Assembly: GCA_041487355.1 (NCBI GenBank)
Contig: JBGPND010000007.1
Coordinates: 1-60,867, forward strand
Reading direction: 5' to 3'
Source of the DNA: JAMXLO01 sp041487355
GTDB taxonomy: Bacteria; Pseudomonadota; Alphaproteobacteria; Acetobacterales; Acetobacteraceae
Length of the DNA stretch: 60,867 nucleotides
The notes under the pieces: generated by a model
The model's input: only the letters and a program-made list of their open reading frames with translations
The model's database searches: none
Told to the model about the DNA's origin: nothing
Position numbers and translations under genes: made by a program
Shown: piece by piece, positions 46,098 to 54,280 of the stretch
Numbering within the stretch: position 1 is the stretch's first letter
How the letters are laid out: the number at the start of each line of letters is the position of its first letter

Positions 46098-46948
46098 CCG
46101 CCCTGCTGCGCTTCGGCGAGGGCACGAACCTCGGCCGGTGAGCGACCCTGGGCGCGCAGCTCGCGCAGGGTCGCCGCGCGGTCGCGTTTCGCCAGGCGGC
46201 GACCCGCGGCGTCGGTCAGCAGAGGATGATGCGCATAGGCAGGCGCCGGCCAGCCCATCAGCGCCTGCAGCAGGCGGTGCAGATGCGTCGCCGGCTTCAG
46301 GTCCGCACCCCGGGTGACCAGGGTGACGCCCTGCACCGCGTCGTCATGCGTGACGCAGAGGTGATAGCTGGCCGGCGCATCCTTGCGCGCCAGCACCACG
46401 TCGCCGAACTGCTCCGGCCGGCACGCCACCGTTCCCTCGCTTTCCTCGTCGAAGGTCAGCGCCCGGGGCACGCTGGCAAGCGCGCGCCGCATGTCGAGCC
46501 GGAGCGCGTGACGCTCGCCGGCTGCCATGCGGGCTTCGCGCTCATCCCGCGACAGGTTGCGGCAGGTCCCGGGATACAGCGGAGTCCCGTCCGGTGTGTG
46601 CGGCGCGGCGGCCGATTGCTCCATCTCGCGCTGGATGTCGGCGCGGGTGCAGAAGCACGGATACAACAGGAAGCGGGCCGCGAGATTGTCCAGCACGGCG
46701 CGATACTCCGCCAGGTGCCGCGATTGCACGCGCACCTCGCCGTCCCAGTCGAGGCCGAGCCACGCCAGGTCCTCCAGGATCGCGGCTGCGAACTCCGGCC
46801 GGCAGCGGCCCGGATCGATGTCCTCCAGCCGCAGCAGGAACCGCCCGCCCCCCTCGCGCGCGCGCCGCCAGGCAAACAACGCGCTGAACGCGTGGCCGAG
46901 ATGCAGGTAGCCCGTGGGACTTGGTGCGAAGCGGGTGACGATGGACAT
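46082..46948 (-). CDS. gluQ: Glutamyl-Q tRNA(Asp) synthetase
   Basis: A 288-residue class I synthetase fragment protein. The HIGH-type motif is GYLHLGHAFSALFAW near residue 12, the zinc-site cysteines are in YPCFCTRADI and the later YPGTC, and the KMSKS-equivalent is RRLAKRDRAA near 250. It lacks the anticodon-binding domain of full GluRS, as expected for GluQ (YadB), which charges queuosine of tRNA-Asp. ATG 46948 is chosen; the longer frame to 47140 is unsupported. Confidence 0.93.
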   Translation of the reverse strand: MSIVTRFAPSPTGYLHLGHAFSALFAWRRAREGGGRFLLRLEDIDPGRCRPEFAAAILEDLAWLGLDWDGEVRVQSRHLAEYRAVLDNLAARFLLYPCFCTRADIQREMEQSAAAPHTPDGTPLYPGTCRNLSRDEREARMAAGERHALRLDMRRALASVPRALTFDEESEGTVACRPEQFGDVVLARKDAPASYHLCVTHDDAVQGVTLVTRGADLKPATHLHRLLQALMGWPAPAYAHHPLLTDAAGRRLAKRDRAATLRELRAQGRSPAEVRALAEAQQGGHRTR

Positions 46949-46995
46949 TCGGATGGGGCAGAGAGTAGTCCCGCCGGGGGCAAAGGGAGAGGGGC

Positions 46996-47655
46996 ATGGC
47001 AGAGCTCGACGGACCGCGCTGGGGACCCGCCTCGAAAACAGCGGCAAAACAGCTTGTCGTGCTGTGCCACGGACTGGGAGCGGATGGGCACGACCTGATC
47101 GACCTCGGCCCGTCCTGGTCGCACGCTGTGCCGGACGCATTGTTCGTCTCGGTGGACGCGCCGTTTCCGCATGAGTCCGGCTTCGGCCGACAATGGTGGA
47201 GCGTCGCCGACCGCACGCCCTCGGTGATGGAGGCAGGCGTGCGCCGCGCGGCCGGGTTCCTGCATGCGTTCATCGACGCCGAACTCGCCCGTCTCGGGTT
47301 GCCGCGGGACGCGTATGCAATGATGGGGTTCAGCCAGGGCGCGATGACCGTGCTGTTCACCGGCCTGCGCCGCGCCGCTGCGCCACGCGCCATCCTGGCA
47401 TTCTCCGGCGCGCTGGTGGCACCGGAAAGCCTGGCGGCGGAACTGGCCAATCGCGCGCCGGTGCTGCTGGTGCACGGCGAGGCCGACGACGTGGTGCCGG
47501 TGCACCGGTCACGCGACGCCGAACAGGCGTTGCGCGCCGTCGAAGTGCCGGTGGAGGCCGTGTATGTGCCGCGGCTCGGCCACGGCATCGACGACACGGG
47601 GCTCGCCATGGGCGCGCTGGCGTTGCAGCGGGCGTTCGCCGGCGCCAGCGCATGA
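46996..47655 (+). CDS. Alpha/beta hydrolase (carboxylesterase/phospholipase family)
   Basis: A 219-residue hydrolase of the carboxylesterase/YpfH type. The nucleophile motif GFSQGAMT lies near residue 113, the acid in HGEADDVVPVHRS near 158 and the histidine in RLGHGIDD near 193. GGGAGAGGGG precedes ATG 46996. It is divergent from gluQ by 47 bases. Substrate unknown. Confidence 0.88.
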   Translation: MAELDGPRWGPASKTAAKQLVVLCHGLGADGHDLIDLGPSWSHAVPDALFVSVDAPFPHESGFGRQWWSVADRTPSVMEAGVRRAAGFLHAFIDAELARLGLPRDAYAMMGFSQGAMTVLFTGLRRAAAPRAILAFSGALVAPESLAAELANRAPVLLVHGEADDVVPVHRSRDAEQALRAVEVPVEAVYVPRLGHGIDDTGLAMGALALQRAFAGASA

Positions 47656-47802
47656 CGTACCCGTGAATCTGGCGCCGCCTCGGCTTGCGGCAGGCTGCGG
47701 GCTCTGCGATAAACGCACAGGTTCTCGGCGGCGCACAATATCTGGCGGGTCGGCAACGGGTTGTCCCCCAGAGCTTGCGCTCAGGACGCAAGGGAGCGGC
47801 GT

Positions 47803-48363
47803 TTGCCTGACGGTGGCCAATTCTATCCTGCGCTGGTGCTGAACGCGGATTTCCGGCCGCTGTCGTATTTCCCGCTGTCGCTGTGGTCCTGGCAGGACGC
47901 GGTGAAGGCGGTGTTCCTCGACCGGGTGTCGGTGCTGTCCGAGTACGAGACCGAGGTGCACTCGCCGTCGCTCACCATGCGCCTGCCCAGCGTGATCGCG
48001 CTGAAGGACTACATCCCCTCGGCGCGGCGGCCGGCGTTCACGCGGTTCAACGTGTTCCTGCGCGACGCCTTCGTCTGCCAGTACTGCGGCGGCCGCTGTC
48101 CGGCGCACGACCTGACCTTCGACCACGTGGTCCCGCGCAGCCGCGGCGGGCGTACGACCTGGGAGAACGTCGTCACCGCCTGCGGCGAGTGCAATCTGCG
48201 CAAGGGCTCACGCCTGCCGCGCGAGTGCAAGATGTTCCCGCGCAGCCATCCGTGCCAGCCGACGACCTGGGAACTGCAGGACAACGGCCGCGGCTTCCCG
48301 CCCAACTATTTGCACGTGAGCTGGCGCGACTACCTCTACTGGGATAGCGAGCTGGAGAGCTGA
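47803..48363 (+). CDS. HNH endonuclease family protein
   Basis: A 186-residue protein with a conserved-looking N-terminus (YPALVLNADFRPLSYFPLSL) of a widespread alphaproteobacterial HNH group. The HNH motif has zinc pairs CQYCGGRC and CGECN flanking the catalytic DHVVPRSRGGRTTWENV near residue 107. Start TTG 47803 (L-P-D-G-G) has AAGGGAG just upstream; the earlier frame start at 47761 is weaker. A cellular rather than invasive role is likely because the family is vertically common, though the activity is not assigned. Confidence 0.88.
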   Translation: MPDGGQFYPALVLNADFRPLSYFPLSLWSWQDAVKAVFLDRVSVLSEYETEVHSPSLTMRLPSVIALKDYIPSARRPAFTRFNVFLRDAFVCQYCGGRCPAHDLTFDHVVPRSRGGRTTWENVVTACGECNLRKGSRLPRECKMFPRSHPCQPTTWELQDNGRGFPPNYLHVSWRDYLYWDSELES

Positions 48364-48475
48364 ACGGTTGTGACGTGAGCAGCGGCCCCGAAGCACGAGC
48401 GAGGGGTGCGCGGATTCCAGCAATCGCTTCCAGCATGTCATCGAGCCGGGCCTGAACTCCGCGTGGTCCCATCAA
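48361..48475 (-). pseudogene. Truncated HEPN toxin start (DUF86-like)
   Basis: On the minus strand, an ATG at 48475 overlaps the MNT stop by four bases. The encoded start MMGPRGVQARLDDMLEAIAG fits HEPN (DUF86) N-termini, including the R-x-D-D-M-L-E-A-I pattern. After about 30 codons similarity ends where the convergent HNH gene begins; the catalytic R-x4-6-H region is absent. I read this as a HEPN gene cut off after its first helix. Confidence 0.55.
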
Positions 48476-48765
48476 GAGACCTGCAGGGCACCTTGCTCAA
48501 TCGCCGGGCGCAGGCGGGGGTGAAGGCTTGCGCGGGTCATCACGTCGGCCGGGCTCTGTAGAATGTCCTCCAATTGCTCCTTGATACGGAGCAATTCGAT
48601 GAGGCTGAAGCGTGGATCATCGAAGTCGAAGAAGAGATCCACATCGCTCGACGGTTGAGCCTCGTTGCGCGCCACTGACCCGAAGAGGTAAAGATGAGCG
48701 ACTCTCGGGCGGTGCAACGCCGCCGCATGAGCACGCAGCGTCGCTATGATCTGGTCACGCTGCAT
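48472..48765 (-). CDS. MNT-type nucleotidyltransferase (antitoxin of a HEPN/MNT pair)
   Basis: A 97-residue minimal nucleotidyltransferase. The active-site motif GSVARNEAQPSSDVDLFFDF (residues ~28-47) has both glycine-serine and the first Asp pair. In HEPN/MNT modules it modifies or neutralises the HEPN RNase toxin. Here the toxin partner is truncated, so the gene is an orphan. The gene is short but complete for the family. Confidence 0.8.
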   Translation of the reverse strand: MQRDQIIATLRAHAAALHRPRVAHLYLFGSVARNEAQPSSDVDLFFDFDDPRFSLIELLRIKEQLEDILQSPADVMTRASLHPRLRPAIEQGALQVS

Positions 48766-48910
48766 TGGGGCTCTCTCCGCGATCCGATGGCTAACGTTCC
48801 ACGGAGCGGGAGTGGTTTCAAGCTATGCGCCTGGTGTGCATCCTCCGGGCTCGGGAGGCGAGGACGTGCGCGCCGTCGAGGACGGGCTTCGTTGCGTGCT
48901 GCGGATGAAG

Positions 48911-49046
48911 GCGTAGGGCGGAAAAGCGCAGCGCATTCCGCCAGTGGTCGCGGCGCCAGGCCGCCCGCAGCGGGAGAGCGGCGGTGATGTTTGGAGCGGC
49001 GGAATGCCCCCGGATCAAGTCCGGGGGGCGCTTTTCCGCCCTACGC
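48911..49046. repeat. Family B palindrome with nested CCCCCGGATCAAGTCCGGGG hairpin
   Basis: Left arm from 48911 (GCGTAGGGCGGAAAAGCGCA), right arm ending 49046 with the inverted sequence. The right arm is interrupted by the small palindrome CCCCCGGATCAAGTCCGGGG (49007-49026). It fills most of the 328-base space between the MNT gene and the kinase-like gene; nothing else is visible in that gap. Confidence 0.8.
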
Positions 49047-49093
49047 AAGCTTGATACTCAGTCGTCACCGGATCATTGAACAGCGAGGCCCGC

Positions 49094-50128
49094 ATGACAC
49101 GGGGTAATGCGCCGCCCGCCGAAATCCTCGACGCCCTGTGCCGCATGGGCCTGCTGCAAGCCGGCACCGACGCAGGTGGCGAACGCCTGACCGGCGGCGT
49201 TTCCTCGGACATCTGGCGCATCAACCTGCCTGCGGGGCCGGTCTGTGTGAAGCGGGCGCTGGCGAAGCTGCGGGTGGCGGCAGACTGGCACGCACCGGTG
49301 GAACGCAACCGCTACGAGGCGCGCTGGATGCAGCGCGCCAACGCAGCCGTGCCGGATGCGGCACCGAAGCTGCTCGGCCTCGACGAAGCCAGCGGCACGC
49401 TCGCCATGCAGTTCCTGCCGCCGGACAACCATGCACTGTGGAAGACCCAACTGCGCGACGGCGACGCCGATCCGGTATTCGCCGCCCAGGTGGCCGCCAA
49501 TCTCGGGGGAATCCACGCCGCCACCGCCGCCCCCCGGGTCAAGCCCGGGGGCAGGCTCGCCATCGCAGCCGAATTCCCGACCGACGCCATATTCTACGAC
49601 ATCCGACTGGAACCGTATCTGGTGGCGACCGCTCGCGCGCATCCCGACCTCGCGCCGCGGCTGAACGAACTCGTCGCCACCACACAGGCCAACAGGCACG
49701 CCCTGGTGCACGGCGATGTCAGCCCGAAGAACATCCTGCGTGGCCCCCACGGCCCGGTGTTCCTCGATGCCGAATGCGCCTGGTGGGGCGATCCCGCGTT
49801 CGACCTTGCCTTCTGCCTCAACCACCTCCTGCTGAAATGTGTCTGGACACCGTCGGCGACCGCCGGCTTCCTCGCCTGCTTCGATGCACTGGCCGACACC
49901 TACCGCGCCCACGTCGCCTGGGAACCACCGGACGCGCTGGAATCCCGCGCCGCCCACCTGCTGCCGGGGCTCTTCCTCGCCAGGGTGGATGGCAAGTCGC
50001 CGGTCGAGTACATCACCGCGGAGGCGGACAAGAACCGGGTGCGGCGCACCGCGCGCGCGTTGCTGGTCCACCCGGTCGACCGGCTCGGCGATGTGCGCCA
50101 GGCCTGGACGAAGGAGTTAGCCGCATGA
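49094..50128 (+). CDS. Aminoglycoside-phosphotransferase-fold kinase
   Basis: A 344-residue kinase-fold protein. The glycine-poor nucleotide loop GGVSSDIWRIN lies near residue 34, the catalytic loop is HGDVSPKNIL near residue 208 (family H-G-D-x-x-x-x-N) and the DFG-equivalent is FLDAECAWWGDPAFDLAF near 225. GAGG stands before ATG 49094 at good spacing; a TTG at 49076 is possible. APH-fold kinases phosphorylate small hydroxyl compounds (choline, homoserine, methylthioribose, sugars). The stop overlaps the enolase-paralogue start (ATGA), so this kinase most likely acts in the same pathway. Confidence 0.88.
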   Translation: MTRGNAPPAEILDALCRMGLLQAGTDAGGERLTGGVSSDIWRINLPAGPVCVKRALAKLRVAADWHAPVERNRYEARWMQRANAAVPDAAPKLLGLDEASGTLAMQFLPPDNHALWKTQLRDGDADPVFAAQVAANLGGIHAATAAPRVKPGGRLAIAAEFPTDAIFYDIRLEPYLVATARAHPDLAPRLNELVATTQANRHALVHGDVSPKNILRGPHGPVFLDAECAWWGDPAFDLAFCLNHLLLKCVWTPSATAGFLACFDALADTYRAHVAWEPPDALESRAAHLLPGLFLARVDGKSPVEYITAEADKNRVRRTARALLVHPVDRLGDVRQAWTKELAA

Positions 50129-51426
50129 CAGACACCAGCATCGCCTTTGTGCATGGACGCCGCGTGTGGGACAGCCGTGGCCGCCCCACGGTGGAAGCGG
50201 AGGTTCTGCTGGAAGGCGGCGGCGTCGGCCGCGCCATCGCCCCCGCCGGCGCGTCCACCGGCACCGGCGAGGCGCTGGACCTGCGCGATGGCGGCGACGC
50301 GTTCGGCGGCTACGACGTGACACGCGCCATCGGCCACGTGAACGGCGAGATCGCCCGCGCCGTCACCGGGCTCGATGGCGCCGACCAGGCCGCGCTGGAC
50401 CGCCGGCTGATCGATCTCGACGGAACGCCCAGCAAGTCCCGCCTGGGCGGCAACGCGGTGCTGGCCGTCTCGATGGCCGCCGCGCACGCCGCCGCCGCCG
50501 CCGCCGGCGAGCCGCTGTATCGCTACCTCGGCGGGCCCGATTGCCATCTGCTGCCGCTGCCGCAGATCCAGATTTTTGGGGGCGGCGCGCATGCCGGGCG
50601 GCGCGTCGACATCCAGGATTTCCTCGTCGTCTGTCCCGCCGCGACCACGTTCGCCGAGGCGCTGGACTGGACCGCGGAAGTGTACCGCGCCGCCGGCGAA
50701 CTCATGAAAGAGGCCGGCACGCTGCAAGGGGTAGCCGATGAAGGCGGCTGGTGGCCGGCCTTCTTCACCAACGAGCAGGCACTGGAAACGCTGGTACGGG
50801 CAATCGAGCGCGCCGGCTTCACGCCCGGCAGCCAGGTCGCCATCGCGCTCGACGTCGCCGCCTCGGAGTTCGGCCGCGGCGGCAAGTACAAGCTCGCGCT
50901 CGAGGACAGGGAGCTGGACAGCGAGGGCATGATCAAGCTGCTGACCGGCTGGATCAGACGCTTTCCCATTGTCTCGATCGAGGACCCGTTGGCGGAGGAC
51001 GACGATGTCGGCTTCGCCGCGTTCACCCACGAAGTGGGCGGGCGCGTGCAGGTGGTCGGCGACGATTTCCTGGTCACCCGGGCCTCCCGCGTGCGCGAAG
51101 CGGCGCTGCGCGGTTCGGCCAACGCGGTGCTGCTGAAGCCGAACCAGCGCGGCACGCTGACCGAGACGTTGGAGGCATGGCAGGCCGCGCAGGAGGCGGG
51201 CTTCGCCGGCATCGTCTCGGCCCGCTCCGGCGAGACCGAGGATGTGACGATCGTGCATCTCGCGGTCGGCTGGGGCGTTGGCCAACTCAAGGTCGGCAGC
51301 TTCGCGCGCGGCGAGCGCATGGCGAAGTGGAACGAGGCGCTGCGCATCGAGGAAGCGCTCGGCGCACGGGCGCAGTTTGCCGGCGCTGCGGTGCTGGGAC
51401 GTTCCCCGGGCTTGTCCCGGGGATGA
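50125..51426 (+). CDS. Enolase paralogue with altered active site
   Basis: A 433-residue protein with the full enolase layout: PAGASTG near 40, GGGAHAG with His156 (yeast His159), DEGG with Glu206 (yeast Glu211), metal ligands Asp243, Glu286 and Asp313/314, general-base Lys338, and Lys389. Two catalytic positions differ from true enolase: yeast Glu168 is Asp165 here, and yeast His373 is Ala376 within SARSGETED. Normal enolase is strict at both. I infer a divergent enolase-superfamily enzyme, perhaps a dehydratase on a related phosphorylated hydroxyacid. The operon context is also not glycolytic. Confidence 0.9.
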   Translation: MTDTSIAFVHGRRVWDSRGRPTVEAEVLLEGGGVGRAIAPAGASTGTGEALDLRDGGDAFGGYDVTRAIGHVNGEIARAVTGLDGADQAALDRRLIDLDGTPSKSRLGGNAVLAVSMAAAHAAAAAAGEPLYRYLGGPDCHLLPLPQIQIFGGGAHAGRRVDIQDFLVVCPAATTFAEALDWTAEVYRAAGELMKEAGTLQGVADEGGWWPAFFTNEQALETLVRAIERAGFTPGSQVAIALDVAASEFGRGGKYKLALEDRELDSEGMIKLLTGWIRRFPIVSIEDPLAEDDDVGFAAFTHEVGGRVQVVGDDFLVTRASRVREAALRGSANAVLLKPNQRGTLTETLEAWQAAQEAGFAGIVSARSGETEDVTIVHLAVGWGVGQLKVGSFARGERMAKWNEALRIEEALGARAQFAGAAVLGRSPGLSRG

Positions 51427-52355
51427 ATGTGCTGTTCCACTACGCGGCCGGGCCCGACCTCGCGGCGCGGCTGGCAGCGCTCCCCGACCTGCGCATCACC
51501 GCCTGCCCCGAGCATGATGAGGCGTTGCTGACGCGCCTGTTGCCGGAGACCGACGTGATCTGGCACGTGCTGAAGTCGTGCACTGCCGCAATGATCGCGG
51601 CGGCACCGAAGCTGAAGCTGATCCAGAAGATCGGCGTCGGGGTGAACACCATCGACCTGGCGGCGGCAAAGGCGCGCGGCATACCGGTGTGCAATCTGCC
51701 CGGCACCAATTCGCGCGCCGTGGCCGAGCTGACGCTGGCGCTGATGCTGGCGACGCTGCGCCGCCTGCCGCGCTTCGACGCGGCGCTGCGGCGAGGCACA
51801 TGGTCCGATCCGGCATTGCAGGACGGCATCGGCGAGCTTGGGGGGCGCATCGTCGGCCTGGTCGGCTATGGTGCCATTCCGCGTCTGCTTGCACCGGTCC
51901 TCGCCGCACTCGGCTGCCGGCTGCTCTACACTGCACGTCATCCGGTGACCGATGCGCTGGGCGAGCGGCGTGCGCTCGATGCGCTGCTGGCGGAATCCGA
52001 CATCGTCAGCCTGCATCTGCCGCTGACCGAGGAGACCGCGGCGCTGATCGATGCCAAGGCTTTCGCGCGCATGAAGCCCGGGGCGATCCTGATCAACACG
52101 GCACGCGGCGGGCTGGTCGATCAGGCCGCGCAGGTGGACGCATTGCGCGGCGGGCGCCTCGCCGCGGCTGGGCTGGACGTGTTCGTGCATGAACCGCCGG
52201 ATCCCGTAGATGCGCTGTTCGCCTTGCCCAACGTCGTGCTGACGCCGCACATCGCCTGGCTGACCACCGGCACGTTCGACCGCAGCTTCGTGCTGGCGGC
52301 CGAGAATTGCCGCCGGCTTGCCTCCGGCGAGGCGCTGCTGCACCGGGTCGTATGA
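51423..52355 (+). CDS. D-isomer-specific 2-hydroxyacid dehydrogenase
   Basis: A 310-residue dehydrogenase. The nucleotide site is GLVGYGAIP (third glycine replaced by Pro) near residue 145. Catalytic residues are Arg in NTARGGLVD near 224, Glu in FVHEPP near 253 and His in LTPHIAWLT near 276. It interconverts 2-hydroxy and 2-oxo acids with NAD(P). ATGA overlap with the enolase paralogue, and again with the next gene, implies strong translational coupling. Confidence 0.92.
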   Translation: MNVLFHYAAGPDLAARLAALPDLRITACPEHDEALLTRLLPETDVIWHVLKSCTAAMIAAAPKLKLIQKIGVGVNTIDLAAAKARGIPVCNLPGTNSRAVAELTLALMLATLRRLPRFDAALRRGTWSDPALQDGIGELGGRIVGLVGYGAIPRLLAPVLAALGCRLLYTARHPVTDALGERRALDALLAESDIVSLHLPLTEETAALIDAKAFARMKPGAILINTARGGLVDQAAQVDALRGGRLAAAGLDVFVHEPPDPVDALFALPNVVLTPHIAWLTTGTFDRSFVLAAENCRRLASGEALLHRVV

Positions 52356-53365
52356 CCCGCCTGCGCCTGCTGGCAGACGACCTGACCGGCGCGCTGGACA
52401 GCGCCGCGCGGTTCGTGCCGCTGACCGGGGTGGTGCCGACGTGCTGGCGACATCCACCCGATCCGCCGCGGTCGGTCGCCATCGACAGCGGAACGCGCGA
52501 ACTCGACCCTGCCGATGTTCCGGCCGCGATCGCGTCTGTCGCGCCGGTGCTGGATGATGGCGATCCGGCATTCAAGAAGATCGACAGCCTGCTGCGCGGC
52601 CATGTCGCGCTCGAACTCGCCGCGTGCGCCCGGCGGTTCGATCACTGCGTCCTGGCGCCGGCGTTCCCGTTCCAGGGCCGCATCACCCGCAACGGTCGGC
52701 AACTGGTACGCACGGATTCCGGCTGGCGCGATACCGGCGTCGATCTGTCGGCGGCCTTGCAGGCGCATGGCGTCGCTGCCCGCCTGTGCGATGCGGAGAC
52801 CGACGCCGACCTGGACGCCATCGTCGCGGCCGGCCGAGCCCTGAAGGGACGCGTGCTGTGGTGTGGCACCGGTGGTCTCGCCGCGGCGCTCGCCGGTCGA
52901 ACTACTGTGCCGCGGCCTCACCTGCCGCGGCCCGTGCTGGCGCTGATCGGCTCGGATCATCCGGTGTCGGCTGCCCAGCTTGCGGCGGTGGCGCAACTCC
53001 ATCATCGCCTGCCGCAGTCCGATGCGCCGGCGATCGCCCGCTCGCTTGCGGCAGGCGCCGCCGCGGTGAGCGTTGCCCTGCCGCATGGCACGCCGCGCGC
53101 GGCAGCCTGTCGCGACATCGTCGACCGCTTCGCCGGGTTGCTTGCTTCCATCGAACGGCCCGGCACGCTGTTCGTCGCCGGCGGAGAAACCTTGCGCGGT
53201 CTGTGCGATGCGCTCGGCCTGGAGCGGCTCGATGTGGACGGGGAGCTTGAACCGGGCGTGCCGACCTCGATCATGCGCGGCGGTGCCTGGGACGGCCAGC
53301 GACTGGTCTCCAAATCGGGCGCGTTCGGCGATGCAAGATTCATCGCACGGTTTGGTCAGGATTGA
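52352..53365 (+). CDS. Four-carbon acid sugar kinase family protein (DUF1537), short form
   Basis: A 337-residue protein. The opening LRLLADDLTGALDSAARF and FKKIDSLLRGHVALEL near residue 72 are the characteristic substrate-binding region of this kinase family. A C-terminal nucleotide part includes FVAGGETLRGLCDALGL near 270. Family members phosphorylate erythronate, threonate or related acid sugars. The usual length is about 420; this protein is shorter, mainly in the middle. ATGA overlap with the preceding gene. Confidence 0.88.
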   Translation: MTRLRLLADDLTGALDSAARFVPLTGVVPTCWRHPPDPPRSVAIDSGTRELDPADVPAAIASVAPVLDDGDPAFKKIDSLLRGHVALELAACARRFDHCVLAPAFPFQGRITRNGRQLVRTDSGWRDTGVDLSAALQAHGVAARLCDAETDADLDAIVAAGRALKGRVLWCGTGGLAAALAGRTTVPRPHLPRPVLALIGSDHPVSAAQLAAVAQLHHRLPQSDAPAIARSLAAGAAAVSVALPHGTPRAAACRDIVDRFAGLLASIERPGTLFVAGGETLRGLCDALGLERLDVDGELEPGVPTSIMRGGAWDGQRLVSKSGAFGDARFIARFGQD

Positions 53366-53412
53366 ATCGGATAGTAGCCTGACCGGCAGGGCGAAACCGG
53401 CACGGGGGCGAC

Positions 53413-54174
53413 ATGGGCAGGACGGCTGCAATCACGGGGGCCGCGTCGGGCATCGGCCAGGCGGCGGCGAAGCGGCTGCTGGGCGATGGCTGGACGGTGT
53501 TCGGGCTCGACGTCTCCGAGGATCGGCTCCGCGCCACCAGCAACGATCCGCGCTTCAAGCCGATCGTGTGTGACGTTGCCGACGCGAACCGCGTCGTCGC
53601 GGCCTTCGCGGAAATCGGTTTCGCGTCCGCATCGCTGGATGCGCTGATCTGCTGCGCCGGCATCCTGCGCATCGGGCCGCTTGAGACCATGTCGGTGGAG
53701 GACTTCGACCGCGTGTTTGCCGTCAACACGCGCGGCACCTGGCTGTGTGCGCGCGAGGCGCTGCCGTTGCTGCGCAAGGCCGCGACGCTGGCGCAGCCGT
53801 CGCGCATCGTGCTGCTGTCGTCGGTGGCGGCGCTGCGGCCGAAGGTCCAAGGCGGCGCCTATGCCGCTTCCAAGGCGGCGGTGTCGCAGCTCACCCGCGT
53901 GCTGGCGGCCGAGGTGGCGGGAAGCGGCGTCCTGGTGAACGCACTGGCGCCGGGCACGGTCGACACGCCGATGATCCATGCGGTGAGCGACCCGGCGAAG
54001 ACCGGGCGCTACCGCCCGTCTGGCGTGTCGCCGATCGGACGCATCGCCTCGCCGGACGATGTGGTGGACGTGATCGGATTCCTGCTGAGCGACGCGGCAC
54101 GTTATGTCACCGGCACGACGATCCCGGTCGATGGCGGCACGCAGGCGGCCTTCATCCCGCTGGCGGGGGGCTGA
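53413..54174 (+). CDS. SDR family oxidoreductase
   Basis: A 253-residue classical SDR: TGAASGIG at residues 8-15, GLDVSEDR (Asp: NAD preference), NTRG near 110, and active-site YAASKAAVSQ near 155. The tail VTGTTIPVDGG is standard. It follows the DUF1537 gene by 47 bases and probably belongs to the same operon, oxidising the hydroxyl of the substrate or a product. Confidence 0.9.
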   Translation: MGRTAAITGAASGIGQAAAKRLLGDGWTVFGLDVSEDRLRATSNDPRFKPIVCDVADANRVVAAFAEIGFASASLDALICCAGILRIGPLETMSVEDFDRVFAVNTRGTWLCAREALPLLRKAATLAQPSRIVLLSSVAALRPKVQGGAYAASKAAVSQLTRVLAAEVAGSGVLVNALAPGTVDTPMIHAVSDPAKTGRYRPSGVSPIGRIASPDDVVDVIGFLLSDAARYVTGTTIPVDGGTQAAFIPLAGG

Positions 54175-54194
54175 GGATGGTGCCTCGCCCCCAC

Positions 54195-54280
54195 TGTCAT
54201 TGCGAGGAGCGCAGCGACGCGGCAATCTCGCTGTTGGTGCGCAACTACCCCGAGATTGCTTCGCTTCGCTCGCAGTGACA
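54195..54280. repeat. Family A palindrome abutting the binding-protein start codon
   Basis: Arms TGTCATTGCGAGGAGCGCAG... and ...TTCGCTTCGCTCGCAGTGAC, with a GGTGCGCAACTACCCC loop. The last base of the element is immediately before ATG 54281, so the usual ribosome-site region of that gene is repeat sequence. Confidence 0.9.

Noticed and set aside
50523..52571. 682-residue minus-strand ORF opposite the enolase/dehydrogenase genes
   Set aside because: Shadow ORF with Arg/Ala/Ser-rich composition.
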